From the NCBI GenBank assembly GCA_004352715.1, contig SCFE01000052.1:1433327-1497326 (forward strand): DNA of 64,000 bases, in the 5' to 3' direction. Every line of letters starts with the position of its first letter. Within the stretch, counting starts at the first letter, position 1. Both the position numbers and the translations under genes were made by a program. The notes beneath the pieces are model-generated. The model did no database searches. It saw nothing but the letters and a program-made list of their open reading frames with translations, and was not told the DNA's origin. This DNA is from Hofstenia miamia (Eukaryota > Xenacoelomorpha > Acoela). Shown here piece by piece: positions 24,143 to 35,195 of this stretch.

Positions 24143-24277
24143 AAGTGAAGCCTGTTGCACATTAGTCATACTCGGTAGTGAGTCACGTGAGTCATTCGGG
24201 GTGGTGATTCATGTTCGGTTTTGGGTTCGGGAATGAGTAATATTCACGAGTATGAAATTTTGCAACAGGCTTCACTT
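24143..24277. mobile_element. 135-bp MITE-like inverted repeat
   Basis: The left arm AAGTGAAGCCTGTTGCA and the right arm TGCAACAGGCTTCACTT are perfect inverted copies of 17 bp. A further inner match is TCATACTCG with CGAGTATGA. It has no coding capacity. The core contains GTGAGTCACGTGAGTCATTC, which holds CACGTG and TGAGTCA motifs. The superfamily is unclear because no clean target duplication is visible. Confidence 0.65.
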
Positions 24278-24458
24278 GTTGGTATTATTGACTAATAATT
24301 TATTTATATTTAAGATTTTAGTTAACAAATGAATTTTAAGTAAAATTTAATTTTTTAAATATTCATGCATGTAATGTTTTTAAAATAAACTTAACAAAAT
24401 GACTTTGTTATCTAACTGAACTAATAGAAAACAATATAATATTTTTAAAGTAAAACTG

Positions 24459-24791
24459 TTATTCCATACATGTAAATGTAAAACATGAAAAAATAAAGAT
24501 GTAGTCCAATATTATTGAAACACAAACACACCAACAAAATATTTGAGTCACTTNTGGCTCATCTTCACAACGAATAACTTTGGCATTTATCAACTTCTTG
24601 TAATCATCGCCAACAGCATCGCCATATCGCTTTGGAATAAAAAAGCAGAGATTACTTTCCAAAGTTAGTCGTATTGCAGGACCAAACTTTGTTGGCACTT
24701 GCATTGAATCGCGAATTGTATACCAAATGCCCTTCTCCAATTCACTGGCTGAGCACGATCTTAATATTGGTGTTTCAGTGACAGAGTTCAA
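24459..24791 (-). CDS. Polinton-associated TKYGP-type small protein, copy 3
   Basis: The best-preserved copy. It shows CSASELEKGIWYTIRD, TKFGPAIRLTL, FFIPKRY and GDDYKKLINAKV, then an N at 24554, after which similarity fades. Open sequence continues upstream of the ATG (GGGENIFQRLNSV on the minus strand, about 24785-24825), behind an acceptor-like TTTTTCAG. The true start may therefore lie in an upstream exon. It is on the same strand as PolB and about 0.7 kb beyond the PolB C-terminus. The role is unknown; DNA binding is a guess from family context. Confidence 0.6.
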   Translation of the reverse strand: MNSVTETPILRSCSASELEKGIWYTIRDSMQVPTKFGPAIRLTLESNLCFFIPKRYGDAVGDDYKKLINAKVIRCEDEPXVTQIFCWCVCVSIILDYIFIFSCFTFTCME

Positions 24792-25028
24792 TCGCTGAAA
24801 AATATTTTCGCCACCACCAGGAACAGCATTAGACTATCCAGCTATTTCAAAAACAACATTTTCGCAAATGTTTATGTGAATGAATACACACACACACATA
24901 CACACAAACAATATTCTTATAAATTGAATTAGTGTTATAAAAAAACTATGCAAAATATATAAAATTTTATTTAGAAAAAGAAATTTTCAACTAATTTGAC
25001 ATTTAAGTTTGATTATTTGTTTGTAATA

Positions 25029-25033
<5 letters not shown>

Positions 25034-25060
<27 letters not shown>

Positions 25061-25061
25061 A
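25034..25061. repeat. (TA)n microsatellite
   Basis: Uninterrupted TA dinucleotides. Similar tracts occur at about 28205, 28553-28583, 38241-38262, 38672-38696, 39147-39172, 58303-58333, 60461-60492 and 60669-60697. Those at 38.7 and 60.5 kb adjoin gaps. Confidence 0.9.
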
Positions 25062-28000
25062 AATTGCTAGAATTTCCGCACTGCCCAAGAGGCATCCAGC
25101 ATAGCACGCTAGGATTATCTTTTTCTAGTAGCTTTCTTTGCCCAGAGCCCTATGCCACTTCTTTAGCTTTTGGTCCCCATCTAAATTCAATATAAATTTT
25201 CTGTTCAAAATATTTGTAAGCAAACCTTTGTTTAAAATAATTCATTCAAAATCATGGCAATTTTTATCAATCCATACCAACATCTAAAATTAAATTTAAT
25301 CTTATACACTTTAATATATTTAAAAAAAACCTTGGCATTGAAGAAACACTGTAATTAAACTATGCCAAAAAATCATGTATATGAGCAGCATGGCTGATCT
25401 AAAGAAATGTTATTTTCTATATACATTTGTAAATAATACCAATTTTCCTTCTCTTTGGACTTGACATATCATCATCATTGTTGCATTTATTGTGGAATGC
25501 ACTGGAGGTAGCTAAATTAATTAAACATTAGTTAATATAATAAATGCATAATGTAACATACCTCTATGTCCATATGGCAAGGTTTGAACAGGTCCAACCA
25601 AAAATCTCTTGTCTTCATATGGGGTTAATGCAATTTTGTTTACAGTTTCTACTGTGACTGAATGATTGTGTGAGCGAATAGATGTCATCATTCTTCTTTC
25701 AATCAATTCTTTTTCCAAAACATTTTTAAAAACATCAAAATTCATGGATTTTTTTACTGGTCCTACTACACCCTTTGCACTAGCCTTCTCATTGTACACT
25801 CCATCTGTGTTAATGTATTGTACTGAATACATTTTAGCCTTAAGTGCCACTACCTGTGTTATAATCTTCCCTCCTAATTCATCCTTTACTTTTAAGTATA
25901 TTTTCTTGTTTGTTTCATCATACAGTGTAGAATTAACTGAATAATTAGAAAAGTCAAAATGAGACGACAATCTTGGAAGTTCATCATAGATGTTCTGACT
26001 TTTAATCTTATATAGTAATGAATCTGTATCTGAATACAAGAGGGTAATTCGATCATTAAATGTTTGTTTCATTATTTTATAGTGGAACATAAACATGTAA
26101 AGCTTTGAAAGATCTAGAATTGTCATACCAATGTAGCTTGGCTTGTTCCAGTGGATTTTTTCTTGATGCAACATAACTTGAACCAAATCTTTATTAATAA
26201 TATTAAATGATTTAAATTCAGGTTTGATAATGTACTTTTCTGCAGATTCCTGTGAATTCACAAACTTAACTTTTGACCTATTACACAATGATTCTAAAGT
26301 TTTTCCAAATACTGAATTGGACATCATTTTATAAAAAATTTTCTCAAACTCATTGGAAGCATTTCATCTCTTATGTATTTAAGTCAATATATTCTTTTAG
26401 AAACTGTGACTGTTCAAATGCTAGTGCCTTATGAAACCTAGTTACTTCCAAACCTTGTGAAACATAAAATTTTAAAGTCTCATAATGGACTGTGTATCTC
26501 TCTTTATCAAAAAATGTCTGAACTAATTTTGGCACCTTACCTGTCTTAATATTCAAACTATGCTTAATTTGCTGTTGATAAGGAGATAAATGGTGATCCT
26601 CAATTATCATTTTTTGTGGAGCTAAAGGAAAGTCAAAGTGACAATAATGTAAATGACTTGGATAGGACAAATCAACCATCACTGTGTATCCTGTGCTTGA
26701 ATTTTCAGGTGTTTGAAGTATCTCTTTCAGTGATTTGGTAGTCCAATGCAAGTCACCAACAGGTAGATTTTGGGTCACTATGCCCCATTTAAATTATTGA
26801 TATCAAGATACAACCCCCATGTACTGTCCTTAGTGGGGTCATAGTCCTCCACAAATGGATTATTGGCTTTAAACAACCATTCGGAAAATGCATCAGACAT
26901 TCCACCCTGAATCCCACTTTCAATAAATTCAAGTTGATCAATATCTGAAATACAGTCCAAAGAAATTCCTATCTTTCTTAACATCACATTCCAACTAAAA
27001 TTTGAAAGTGTATAAAAATGTGCAGGATCCAGGGAATAAGTTTTCATTGCCTCAATACAGAATTCACAAATACAATCAGATAAAAGAAGGGTGTCTGTTA
27101 TGAGATAGTTATTATGGAAATCTCTAAAGGTTACACATTTACCCAATTTCCAAGTATTCACATGCTCAAAATGAAGTTCTTCTTCTGTAAATGGTACTTT
27201 CCTGTTAATCTATTTTCCCAGTCACTTAGTGGTAGAAGCTCTGTTTCCACAAATTTTTCAAATGAATCAAACCATGAGTATGGAAATTGACCCTTTCTAT
27301 GTTCAAAAATAGTTGTAGACATTGTGAACTTTCCTTGATATGGTTTCAATGTCCAAACATGATATGATTGGTACAAAATATTGACTCCCAAATGCATTGA
27401 ATGCAATTTTGTTATCCTGATTGGTAAATGTTATTGTTGGTTCATACTTTTATATGCATTTATTTATATGGTTGTGAAAATTTGTTGCATCTCTATATCC
27501 TGAAAGGCATTTGTGACAAAATTGGCCTAAATGCATATTTTTAAAAAATCTAATACAACCATTCAAATTTGTAATGCAGGCAAAATGGTTTTTGTTTTCT
27601 TCAAGAAGTAAAATGTTTACAGTGTGAGTAATGGATTTTTTAGAAATGTATGTGTGTATGAGCCAGTGATTGTTTATAGCATAAACATTGATTGACATAT
27701 TGTTCACCCTTTCAAATTCTGGAATTTCATTAAGCAAAACTGGAAATGTTAGCATGGAAACATCTAACTCATTTGTTACTTAATTTCTTGATGCAGAAAA
27801 GCTAGCACAGCATAAATAAAACAATTATTTCAGTACGAGTTTTTGGATTAACAATGAAATTGTTGTTTTTTAAATAATCAGGTAATGGTATAAAACTTCC
27901 ACCATAGCTAGGTCTGTATTTTCCAATTTTAAGGGTAATATTGTTTATGTTTTTTAGTACCCAATTACTACCATTTGTAGCATATATTGAAAGATAATTT

Positions 28001-28129
28001 GCAATTTCATCAACAAGATGATAGAAAATTGGTCGTGATAATCCAGAAAGAAAAACAGAAACAGCTGAACGTGTAGGATGCAAAATTACTTGCCTCATCT
28101 CCATTTTCTTCACACGTTAAGGCGCCCTC

Positions 28130-28549
28130 ACATGAGAGATAAACTTTTGCGGAAAAATGTTTCCTACATATCTTGACAAATTATTTGGGAAATCTCATCA
28201 AAAGCTTCTTCAAGTGCTATATATATATATATTGAGTCAAGGTTATTTGATCTGTAACATGCAAGTTTTCCCCTACATGCTACTGCAGTACAATGTTTTG
28301 TTGTACACACTGTTTTTTGTATTATTATTAAAAATTNNNNNNNNNNNNNNNNNNNNNNNNNNNNNNNNNNNNNNNNNNNNNNGAAAAACAGAAACAGCTG
28401 AACTTGTAGGATGCAAAATTACTTGCCTCACTTCTCCATTTTCTTCACATGTTAAGGCTGCCTCATATGAGAGATAAACTTTTGCTGAAAAATGTTTCCT
28501 ACATCTTGACAAATTATTTTGGAAATCTCATCAAAAGCTTCTTCAAGTG

Positions 28550-28585
<36 letters not shown>

Positions 28586-28690
28586 ATTGAGTCAAGGTTA
28601 TTTGACCTGTAACATGCAATTGTTCCCCTACATGCTACTGCAGTACAAGTTGTTTGGTTGCACACATTGTTGGATGTATTATTATTAAAA
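28130..28690. repeat. Duplicated segment around a small gap
   Basis: Sequence at about 28130-28336 (AAATCTCATCAAAAGCTTC, a TA tract, GAGTCAAGGTTATTTGA, ACATGCTACTGCAGTAC) reappears at about 28425-28690 with small differences. A 46-N gap (28337-28382) lies between them. Most likely two haplotypes assembled in tandem inside the PolB relic. Confidence 0.75.
28337..28382. other. Assembly gap (46 N)
   Basis: Short N run inside the duplicated PolB N-terminal region. Confidence 0.99.
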
Positions 28691-28880
28691 TTTCTCTGAT
28701 TATGTATATTCCATAGATGATTTTCATACCTTTTTTTACTATTAAAATATATTCTGCAATTAAGACAAAAATGTACCCCATGAGTCTTATGTACATTTTT
28801 CAAATGATGATGCATTGTACGTGGAGTAGTGCATGCATAGCTACAATGCCCACAGTGATATTTACTTTTGGCAGGTGGAG

Positions 28881-30496
28881 TTTCACTAAATATATTTTAA
28901 TATCAAAAATGGTTTGTTTTTGATAAAATTAAAACATTACAGCCCAATTTTTTTCATATTTTGTCTGTGTAAATGATGTCTCTGGGACTCTCTGATCATA
29001 TTTACATAGGTATTTTTTCACAAAACAATACTTTTCCTAATTTTGTACCTACTATATATAGTAGGCTGGGCAGTTGTTTAAGACATACAATTGGGTCTAA
29101 AAAAGAATATTTCGTTAGCAATTACTTTTAAATTTCACCAACTATAGTTATTAGCCTTGGCTGATATGGGTTAATAATATTATCAAATTTGTCTGTAAAA
29201 TGTTATTAAATTAAATTCTTGCTGTAAATGCAAATGATTGGGAAAGGAATATGGTTTTGGTTTTAATAACTTGCAGCAACTATATATAATATTAATTTAT
29301 GTTAATGTTTATAAGTTTTAAGTTGTATTAGAATTTACAGTTACTTTCAGATGAGTTATGAATTAGATAATTATGTCAGAATGAAAATATAAAAATATGA
29401 AATTATGCACAATAACTTTAACCAAACCAATAATCACTAGTAATAATAAAAATGAAAATAAATATATCAAAGAATTAAAAACTGATTTGATTATACCAGA
29501 TGAATACTTACATTTTATCTAATAACTTCTTTTCATATAAACAATGCAAAAAGATTGTTTTTTTTGTGAAAAATATAATTGCTATAAATTGCTAATTGTA
29601 ATTATATGACTAATTTTAAGGGCTTTATTTATATTTCAAAATTTCTGAAAATATAAATATAAAATTATTAACAGTCAGATGTGAAATTAACTTTCATTGA
29701 CCAATATTGAAATTTAAGATAATTTTCTAAGGGCTAATTTCCTTAATAATGATAATTGACTACGCAATTCCCTGCTCAGTGACATTGCCCCCGTAATAAC
29801 CCATCTAAATATGAATCATTTAGAAAATTACTGGTATGAGTAACCGCTGGAAAGATAAAATACACTATTGAAATTTATTAACAATTCTGTTCTACTATAA
29901 ATTTGTATATAAATATGTGAATAATACTTGGTAATCCATACCTCAGACAATCACGTCTTTCCCACCACCTACTTGATGGCCAGTAGAATTTGCTTGGTCA
30001 TTACTCATCTAATTACTTAAATTCAAATATTATCAGTTAGAAAATTTCTTACCATTTCAGTTGCCATTGTATTCATGTGAGAGACAATATGGGCAGGATC
30101 ATTGTAGAGATCATATCAAAAGACACAGTTTTGGTAACTGGTCATTGCTTTACAAATTTCCGATTAATACTCTGGTGACCATTCCTCCAAAATCAATATT
30201 TTATTTTGCCAATGATAGTTTGAAACTTACAAATTGCAATTTGTTTTTTGTTTCATCATCCATTACACCAGAAACTTGCCCACAATAATATTCTGACCAT
30301 TGACTCTAAGTAATTAGTTAATAACAATAACTAAAATTAAATTACTTCAAAATTCATTACTTGATGAACTGCTGCATTGCGAGGATTGACAGTTGAGGAG
30401 ATTATTATCTTGCTCAACATCATATAGGGGGAGGGAGTTTCAATGTTAAATCTAAGGCACAAATTTTTTATTTTGAACTTATTTATTCTGACTTAA
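28881..30496. other. AT-rich Polinton interior without a recognised gene
   Basis: Between the minus-strand PolB and the plus-strand ATPase, where Polintons usually carry small accessory genes. A minus-strand ATG near 30009 opens MSNDQANSTGHQVGGGKDV and soon stops. It resembles the glycine-rich start expected upstream of the TKYGP protein, but this is too weak to annotate as a gene. Confidence 0.4.
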
Positions 30497-30918
30497 CAGT
30501 GTTGGTTGATTTAAATCACTTGATTTAAATCATTGATTTAAATCGGATTTAAATCATGATTTAAATCAAAGCACATTATTAGTTAAATTATTGATTTAAA
30601 TCAAGTACACTAAAAGAGATGCAAGTAGTGTATTCTAATTGTTTTGAAGTCATTGCCCTGATATTGGAATGAATTGGTCAGCCCTGAAATGTTGTTTTGC
30701 ATGTTTTTTATCTTCAGTTTATTTCAAATTGATGAAATTATCGTATTTCATAAATAGTAGTATCAAAAGGATTTCTAATATTTGCTACCTTGGAAAATTG
30801 TCTGGGTAAAATTGAAATTTAGGTAAAAAAATCCGATTTAAATCAATAAATCCGATGTAAATCAAAAAATCCGATTTTTTTGATTTTTTAATTTAAATCG
30901 GATTTTTTCCCAACACTG
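30497..30918. mobile_element. Non-autonomous element built of GATTTAAATC repeats
   Basis: Begins CAGTGTTGG at 30497 and ends CCAACACTG at 30918, a perfect 9-bp inverted repeat of the hAT style, with CTTAA on both flanks. Each end carries several copies of the palindrome GATTTAAATC, about six on the left (30507-30605) and degenerate ones on the right (30830-30905). A unique AT-rich middle separates them. There is no coding capacity. The clustered palindromes look like transposase-binding sites. Confidence 0.6.
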
Positions 30919-30950
30919 CTTAATAATCGGATTTTAAGTTTTTAAAAAAC

Positions 30951-31073
30951 TTATGCTACACTATCAAATGAAATTTCATTTGATTCTGCATTTAGCAAAG
31001 CCTCCATAATATTGGAGTATTGTTCATTCCAATTCTGTAAGGTTTGAACATCGATTCTGTTATTGGAGTTCAT
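30951..31073 (-). CDS. Small 40-residue open frame, unrecognised
   Basis: Starts at 31073 and ends at 30951, immediately beside the GATTTAAATC element. It reads MNSNNRIDVQTLQNWNEQ and ends NEISFDSVA. A related, broken version lies at 23308-23395, which favours a real element gene over chance. It may be a terminal exon, since an acceptor-like TTTTTAG precedes the ATG on the minus strand. No function can be assigned. Confidence 0.3.
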   Translation of the reverse strand: MNSNNRIDVQTLQNWNEQYSNIMEALLNAESNEISFDSVA

Positions 31074-31659
31074 TATTCTAAAAATATTATTAAATAACTA
31101 AAAACAAACTAATGTTTTTCATAGTAGTAAATTACATGACATAGTCAATTATATTCAACTAAGTTATTAAAATAATAAGTTTCTGTTATTTGCTAGTTAT
31201 AAAATATAGGATTCATTTGATTTTTAGTATATATACATGTAGCTAGTGTTATTATTTTAATATTTGACATATTGTGTATGATTTAATGAAATTGAGAATA
31301 GTCTTATAGTTAGAATTATGTTATAAGTTTAATTAATTAAAAATCTTACCTTGCTTGTTGGAAAACAGATGTGATTTGAATGTAAAGTAAAAGTTAAATT
31401 GTGAATGTTTTTTTGGGATATATGCAATGTACTACTGCATGTTGCGAAAATTTCAAAAAGAAGTGTGACTTAACTTTTTGAAAATATTCTAGCTACACTC
31501 ACAGGCAATCAAAATTGAACATATAATGCATTTTAAGCCAATCAGTGATAAGAACATTTATTCTAATCACAGGCTTTGAACTTCTGCTTTTATAAAATTA
31601 TTAAATAACTTTTTGTGTTTCACTGTGCAATTTTTGTTTAAAATAACCCAATTTAGACT

Positions 31660-32190
31660 TTGCTATCATCATATATAATGGATCCTTGTTATTATGTCAG
31701 TACTTATGCAAAAAGAGTTTTTTTGGATTTTTTTCGGCCAAGTCATTCTGGTAAAACTCATCTCTTCCTTGAACTAATGAGAAAAAATTATTTTGCAATG
31801 TTTAAAACAGCATTTGTATTTTACAAATGTATGCAAGCAGCGTACAATAAAGAAATTAATAGAAAAATGAATGTTAAATTTGTAGAAGGATATTCAGAGG
31901 AAAAGCTGTTGAAACTTGTAGATTCAGGCATAAACAATTCACTGCTGTTATTTGATGACCTTGGTGAGGAAATATTTAATTCACTTGGTTTTGTGAGTTT
32001 AGTAACGACTGCAAGACATTCAAACATTGGGATATTTCTAATTACACATAGCGTTTTTTCTAAGTCAAAATTTTCGAGAACAATTCAGTTAAACGCATCT
32101 GGTTTGTTTTTATTTAAAAATTTACGAGATACTCTACAAATTCGAATGCTGGCTACACAAATGGGCGTAAATTTGGTTATTTATTCATAG
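31660..32190 (+). pseudogene. Polinton genome-packaging ATPase (FtsK/HerA type)
   Basis: A 176-residue frame with a P-loop at residues 27-33 (PSHSGKT), a Walker B at 95-100 (LLLFDD) followed by LGEE, and a THS sensor-like motif at 129-131. This is the arrangement of A32-like packaging ATPases encoded by Polintons, which pump DNA into capsids. The first glycine of the P-loop is Arg26 here. The C-terminal strand (IDFLPSTQIVYDYPP) continues in another frame after about 32170, so the gene is frameshifted at its end. It leads the plus-strand structural block. Confidence 0.75.
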
Positions 32191-32255
32191 ATTTTCTACC
32201 AAGCACCCAGATTGTTTACGACTATCCACCTACTTAGAGAGCAGACAAATATTCT

Positions 32256-32504
32256 ATGGAACTAATAGAGAACTGCAATTTCTTACACTTAATTCAAGGC
32301 TTGTCAAGAAAAACCAAAATGCAGCTACTTTGTGAAAAAAATATCTGTAATTTTATATCTCAGATTGTGTATAATATTCAACAGGATGTTATTCCGTTGG
32401 GATCAGAGAAGGACAGTTTTTTGAAATATCGTACATTGGTGAGCATTATGTTAACGCATGCTCCTCCACAACTAGAAAGATTCACCTCTTACAGTCCAAA
32501 ATAG
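32256..32504 (+). CDS. Polinton-associated small helical protein
   Basis: Eighty-two residues: MELIENCNFLHLIQGL, a basic helix, FISQIVYNIQQDVIPL, then a helical tail. Small proteins of this pattern (a conserved C-x-F-L-x-L start and an I-x-x-[IV]-x-x-N-[IV]-x-x-x-x-[IV]-P-L centre) accompany Polinton integrases and ATPases in many invertebrates (recalled). The function is not established to my knowledge. The frame is open from ATG to stop and lies just after the ATPase, on the same strand. Confidence 0.5.
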   Translation: MELIENCNFLHLIQGLSRKTKMQLLCEKNICNFISQIVYNIQQDVIPLGSEKDSFLKYRTLVSIMLTHAPPQLERFTSYSPK

Positions 32505-32590
32505 GAATTCATTTTTTTAATTGTATTTTACAAATTGCAATAAATAATACATAATGTTTGTGTTTAATCATTTTGACTCGCACTAGTGAA

Positions 32591-32979
32591 ATGGAATTAA
32601 TTCACATTGTGAAGTACAACGAATTAATTAGAGAACGAAATAATTGCACAATTGACAGATCATTAAATCAGGACGAGGTTCATATTGATGATGATATTCA
32701 GGTAAAATTGATGCACCCCCTGCAACTCAACTTCAAAATGGATATGATCCCGTGAAAAAATTTCTTGAAACCACAAATGTTTACATACATGGAAAAATGA
32801 TACATTCCAAGTCTGTATCTATGCCGTATAGAATATTGAAAAGTTTTATTGATACACCTGGTAAAAAGTTGAATGCAACAATGCGATTGATTGTAAAAGA
32901 TATCGGAAATTTCCTACCTTCAGACATTGTACAAAACGATGAAGTTTTAAAACAAATAAAACTATCAGTATGGAATTAA
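32591..32979 (+). pseudogene. Polinton-context gene of unknown function, frameshifted
   Basis: Two abutting frames, 32591-32755 (MELIHIVKYNELIRE, DEVHIDDDIQVKL) and 32752-32979 (KKFLETTNVYIHGKM, RLIVKDIGNFLPSD), lie between the small helical protein and the integrase. They overlap by the ATGA at 32752-32755, and a single shift would join them, so I treat them as one broken gene. I do not recognise the product. The position would suit a minor virion protein or protease, but no cysteine-protease motif is visible. Confidence 0.35.
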
Positions 32980-33028
32980 TAATGGAAAAGTATTTGAGAA
33001 AAATTTACTCTGGACTAAGTTCCTCCCC

Positions 33029-33882
33029 GTGAGCTTTGGGAGTATTAATGAACTTTACAAAAAAGCAAAAGAAAAATTTCCCAATGCAACGAAATCTGAT
33101 GCAGAACGGTTTCTGCAATCTATTGACACATACACTTTATACAAAAAGCCTATTAGACGATTTTCTCGCTTACGAGTTATAGCCTTTGATATTGACCAAA
33201 TTTTGGGGATTGATCTGGCAGTTGTGGAAACATTGGCAAAATATAATAAAGCTGTTACAGGCATTGCGTAACAAACAATCAACCAATGTTTTAGCCGCAT
33301 TTAAAAAGCTGAGCGGATGGAAAAGGGTATATAAGCTTTGGTGTGAATGAGGGGTAGAATTTCAAGGTGAGTTTTCAAAATTTTGCGCAAAAAATGGCAT
33401 AGGAATCTACAGTTCAAAATCAAATCTAAAATCTGTTTGTGCTGAACGTGCAATTTGCAGTTTGAAAGATATTATATTTAAATATTTGAATTATTCAAAG
33501 AGCTTAAGATATGTTCACAAACTGGGACATTTTACATGGGTTTTGAATTCACGAGTGAATAGAACTATTGAAATGGCTCCAAAAGATGTTAAAAAGAACA
33601 TGTACCAATGCTTGTTGGGAAAATTGCCAGTGAAGAATAAATTTAATGAAACAAAAAACAAAGTTCAACATGGGAGATCTGGTAAGGATTTCAAAATCGG
33701 ATTTTTCATTTCGACGTGGATTCAAAGCTCAATTTCAAAAAGAAGTTTTTATGATTAATAAATTTTTAAATACAATTCCAATAACATACCAGTTGAAATC
33801 ATGGTCTAACAATAATGAATTAATTAATGGCAAATTTTATAATCAAGAACTAATCAAATGCTGTCCACAAATAACGGTATAA
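33029..33882 (+). pseudogene. Polinton integrase (RVE type), degenerate
   Basis: The N-terminal part reads LYKKAKEKFPNATKSDAERF and DTYTLYKKPIRRF, then GIDLAVVETLAKYNKA with the first catalytic Asp at residue 62. The frame shifts near 33270. LAAFKKLSGWKRVYKLWCE then meets a stop where the second Asp is expected, followed by GVEFQGEFSKFCAKNG. CAERAICSLKDIIF carries the Glu of the D,D-35-E set (about 33440). A C-terminal SH3/chromo-like stretch (GDLVRISKSD, then KEVFMINKFL) lies in the adjacent frame to 33882. It would have integrated the element into host DNA; it is dead here. Confidence 0.8.
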
Positions 33883-33913
33883 ATAGCTGAATCAAAGTAA
33901 AAAAAATCATATA

Positions 33914-34237
33914 ATGGATAAATATTACAGTGATCAGGCAAGTGGTAATAACCTCAGAGGTGTTACACGACAACGTGGTTTTGGTATTATATCAAGTTTA
34001 GGTAGAGTGGCTATTGCACTTGCACTACGATTAATCCCTCCATTAAAAAATGTCGTTTCTAATCTGGGTGATGAACTTTTGGATCAATCACTATCCGATT
34101 TAAATGACATTGTGGAAGGTAAAAATATAAAGCGGGTTATAAAAAATCGCATGTTAAATATTGCAAAAAATACGGTGAAAAATCACGCAAAGTCAGTAAG
34201 AAAAACATTTCAAAATACGATCTTTTTAAATATTTAG
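33914..34237 (+). CDS. Polinton small virion-type protein (PX/pVI-like)
   Basis: An intact 107-residue frame. MDKYYSDQASGNNLRGV is a short polar start, RQRGFGIISSLGRVAIALAL leads into an amphipathic segment with PPLKNVVSNLGDELLDQ, and a basic tail follows (IKRVIKNRML, VRKTFQNTI). The GIG-like hydrophobic opening, amphipathic helix and basic C-terminus, placed just before the capsid gene, match the small membrane-active minor virion proteins of Polintons and related adintoviruses (family recalled). It lies between the integrase and capsid genes on the same strand. Confidence 0.55.
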   Translation: MDKYYSDQASGNNLRGVTRQRGFGIISSLGRVAIALALRLIPPLKNVVSNLGDELLDQSLSDLNDIVEGKNIKRVIKNRMLNIAKNTVKNHAKSVRKTFQNTIFLNI

Positions 34238-34289
34238 TGTAAATATGAATGTAGGCTAACATTATTTTATTCTATTCACACCATGGCAA

Positions 34290-35195
34290 CGTTTACACAT
34301 TCGTGCTTGAATATTTTTTATCAATACAAAAATTTTAACAAATTATAATTCTGGAACCGCACAAGAATATTTTCCAACTTCTGGTTGTAATGATCCGACT
34401 TTGGAGTTTAATTTTGGATCAGAACAAAATGAATATATTGATTTACAGAGTATACATCTAAGTCTTGCTGTCAGAATCCTAAACAAAGATGGTTCCAAAC
34501 TTTTATGAGATCCTGATGATAATACTAAAAGAGATTATGTCTGTCTTGTCAATAATTCAATGATCAGTCTCTTTTCAGACTTCAATTTATTTGCAAATGG
34601 GGTTTTGATACAGTCAGGAAATTGAGTTTTCCCTCATACAGTAATGGTTGCCACTGACTTGTCAAAAACAGCAAGTCAGAAAAATTCAATGTAGGTGACA
34701 AGTGGGTACTATTATGAGAAGCACCCCGAGAGAAAACTAGTTGATACAGAGGAAAAAGATGGTCAAAATAAGCGAATGAGCCTTTCATTAAGGAGCAAAG
34801 TTGTTAATTTCTATGGAACATTACCTATCTATTTTTTTCAATGGGAAAAATTGTTAATACCTGGCATAAATATCAGGTTCAAACTTTTAAAATCAAGTGA
34901 TGAATTCTCACTTATTTCCGACCGTGTTGATGTTGCATACAAAATTGAAGTTGTTTCGGCCAGCCTCATGTTAAGAAAGCTTAAAGTAGCAGAAAGTGTA
35001 CACTTGGCAATTAAAAAGACATTGCAAACTGCTCCAGCAGTTTATAATTTTATGCAAATACAAACACGAACATTCATTATACCCCCGGACAAAATAGCTT
35101 AGTACGGGAAAATGTTTTTTCCAATGACTCAATTAGAAGAAATGCTTTGGGAAAATTATTAGTCAACAATGTATTATCACAAAATGCAATGTAAA
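34290..35195 (+). pseudogene. Polinton major capsid protein, interrupted and truncated
   Basis: Reads through EYFPTSGCNDPTLEFNFG, YIDLQSIHLSLAVRIL, SMISLFSDFNLFANGVLI, later VVNFYGTLPIYFFQWEK, LLIPGINIRFKLLKSSDEF, YKIEVVSASLMLRKLKVA and QIQTRTFIIPPDK. This is the order seen in double jelly-roll capsid proteins of Polintons. In-frame stops occur at about 34507, 34623 and 34687, and again at 35100. The C-terminus is cut short where repeat R begins. The fold assignment rests on family recollection. Capsid presence is why Polintons are regarded as virus-like. Confidence 0.75.

Larger units (their letters stand above)
25521..28880 (-). pseudogene. Polinton protein-primed DNA polymerase B relic, copy 2
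   Basis: The most complete PolB here. At the N-terminus, C2H2-like fingers read CGHCSYACTT...HHHLKNVH and CLNCRIYF...HLWNIHN (about 28690-28860). AKVYLSYEAAL, RQVILHPT and KYRPSYGGSFIPLPD (about 27880-28480) follow, with another finger CHKCLSGYRDATNFHNH near 27500. Exonuclease-like YLITDTLLLSD is near 27090, motif A LYLDINNL near 26800, motif B SNSVFGK near 26310 and motif C LYSDTDSL near 26020. The C-terminus ends PYGHRG at 25560. Frames change at about 26330-26370, 26780 and 27160-27170, and a stretch is missing around 27400, where the exonuclease core should be. It would have copied the element by protein priming. The strand opposite the capsid genes fits Polinton layout. Confidence 0.87.

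Noticed and set aside
30061-30288. 75-residue plus-strand frame in the Polinton interior
   Set aside because: No recognisable motif, and no matching copy elsewhere in the window.
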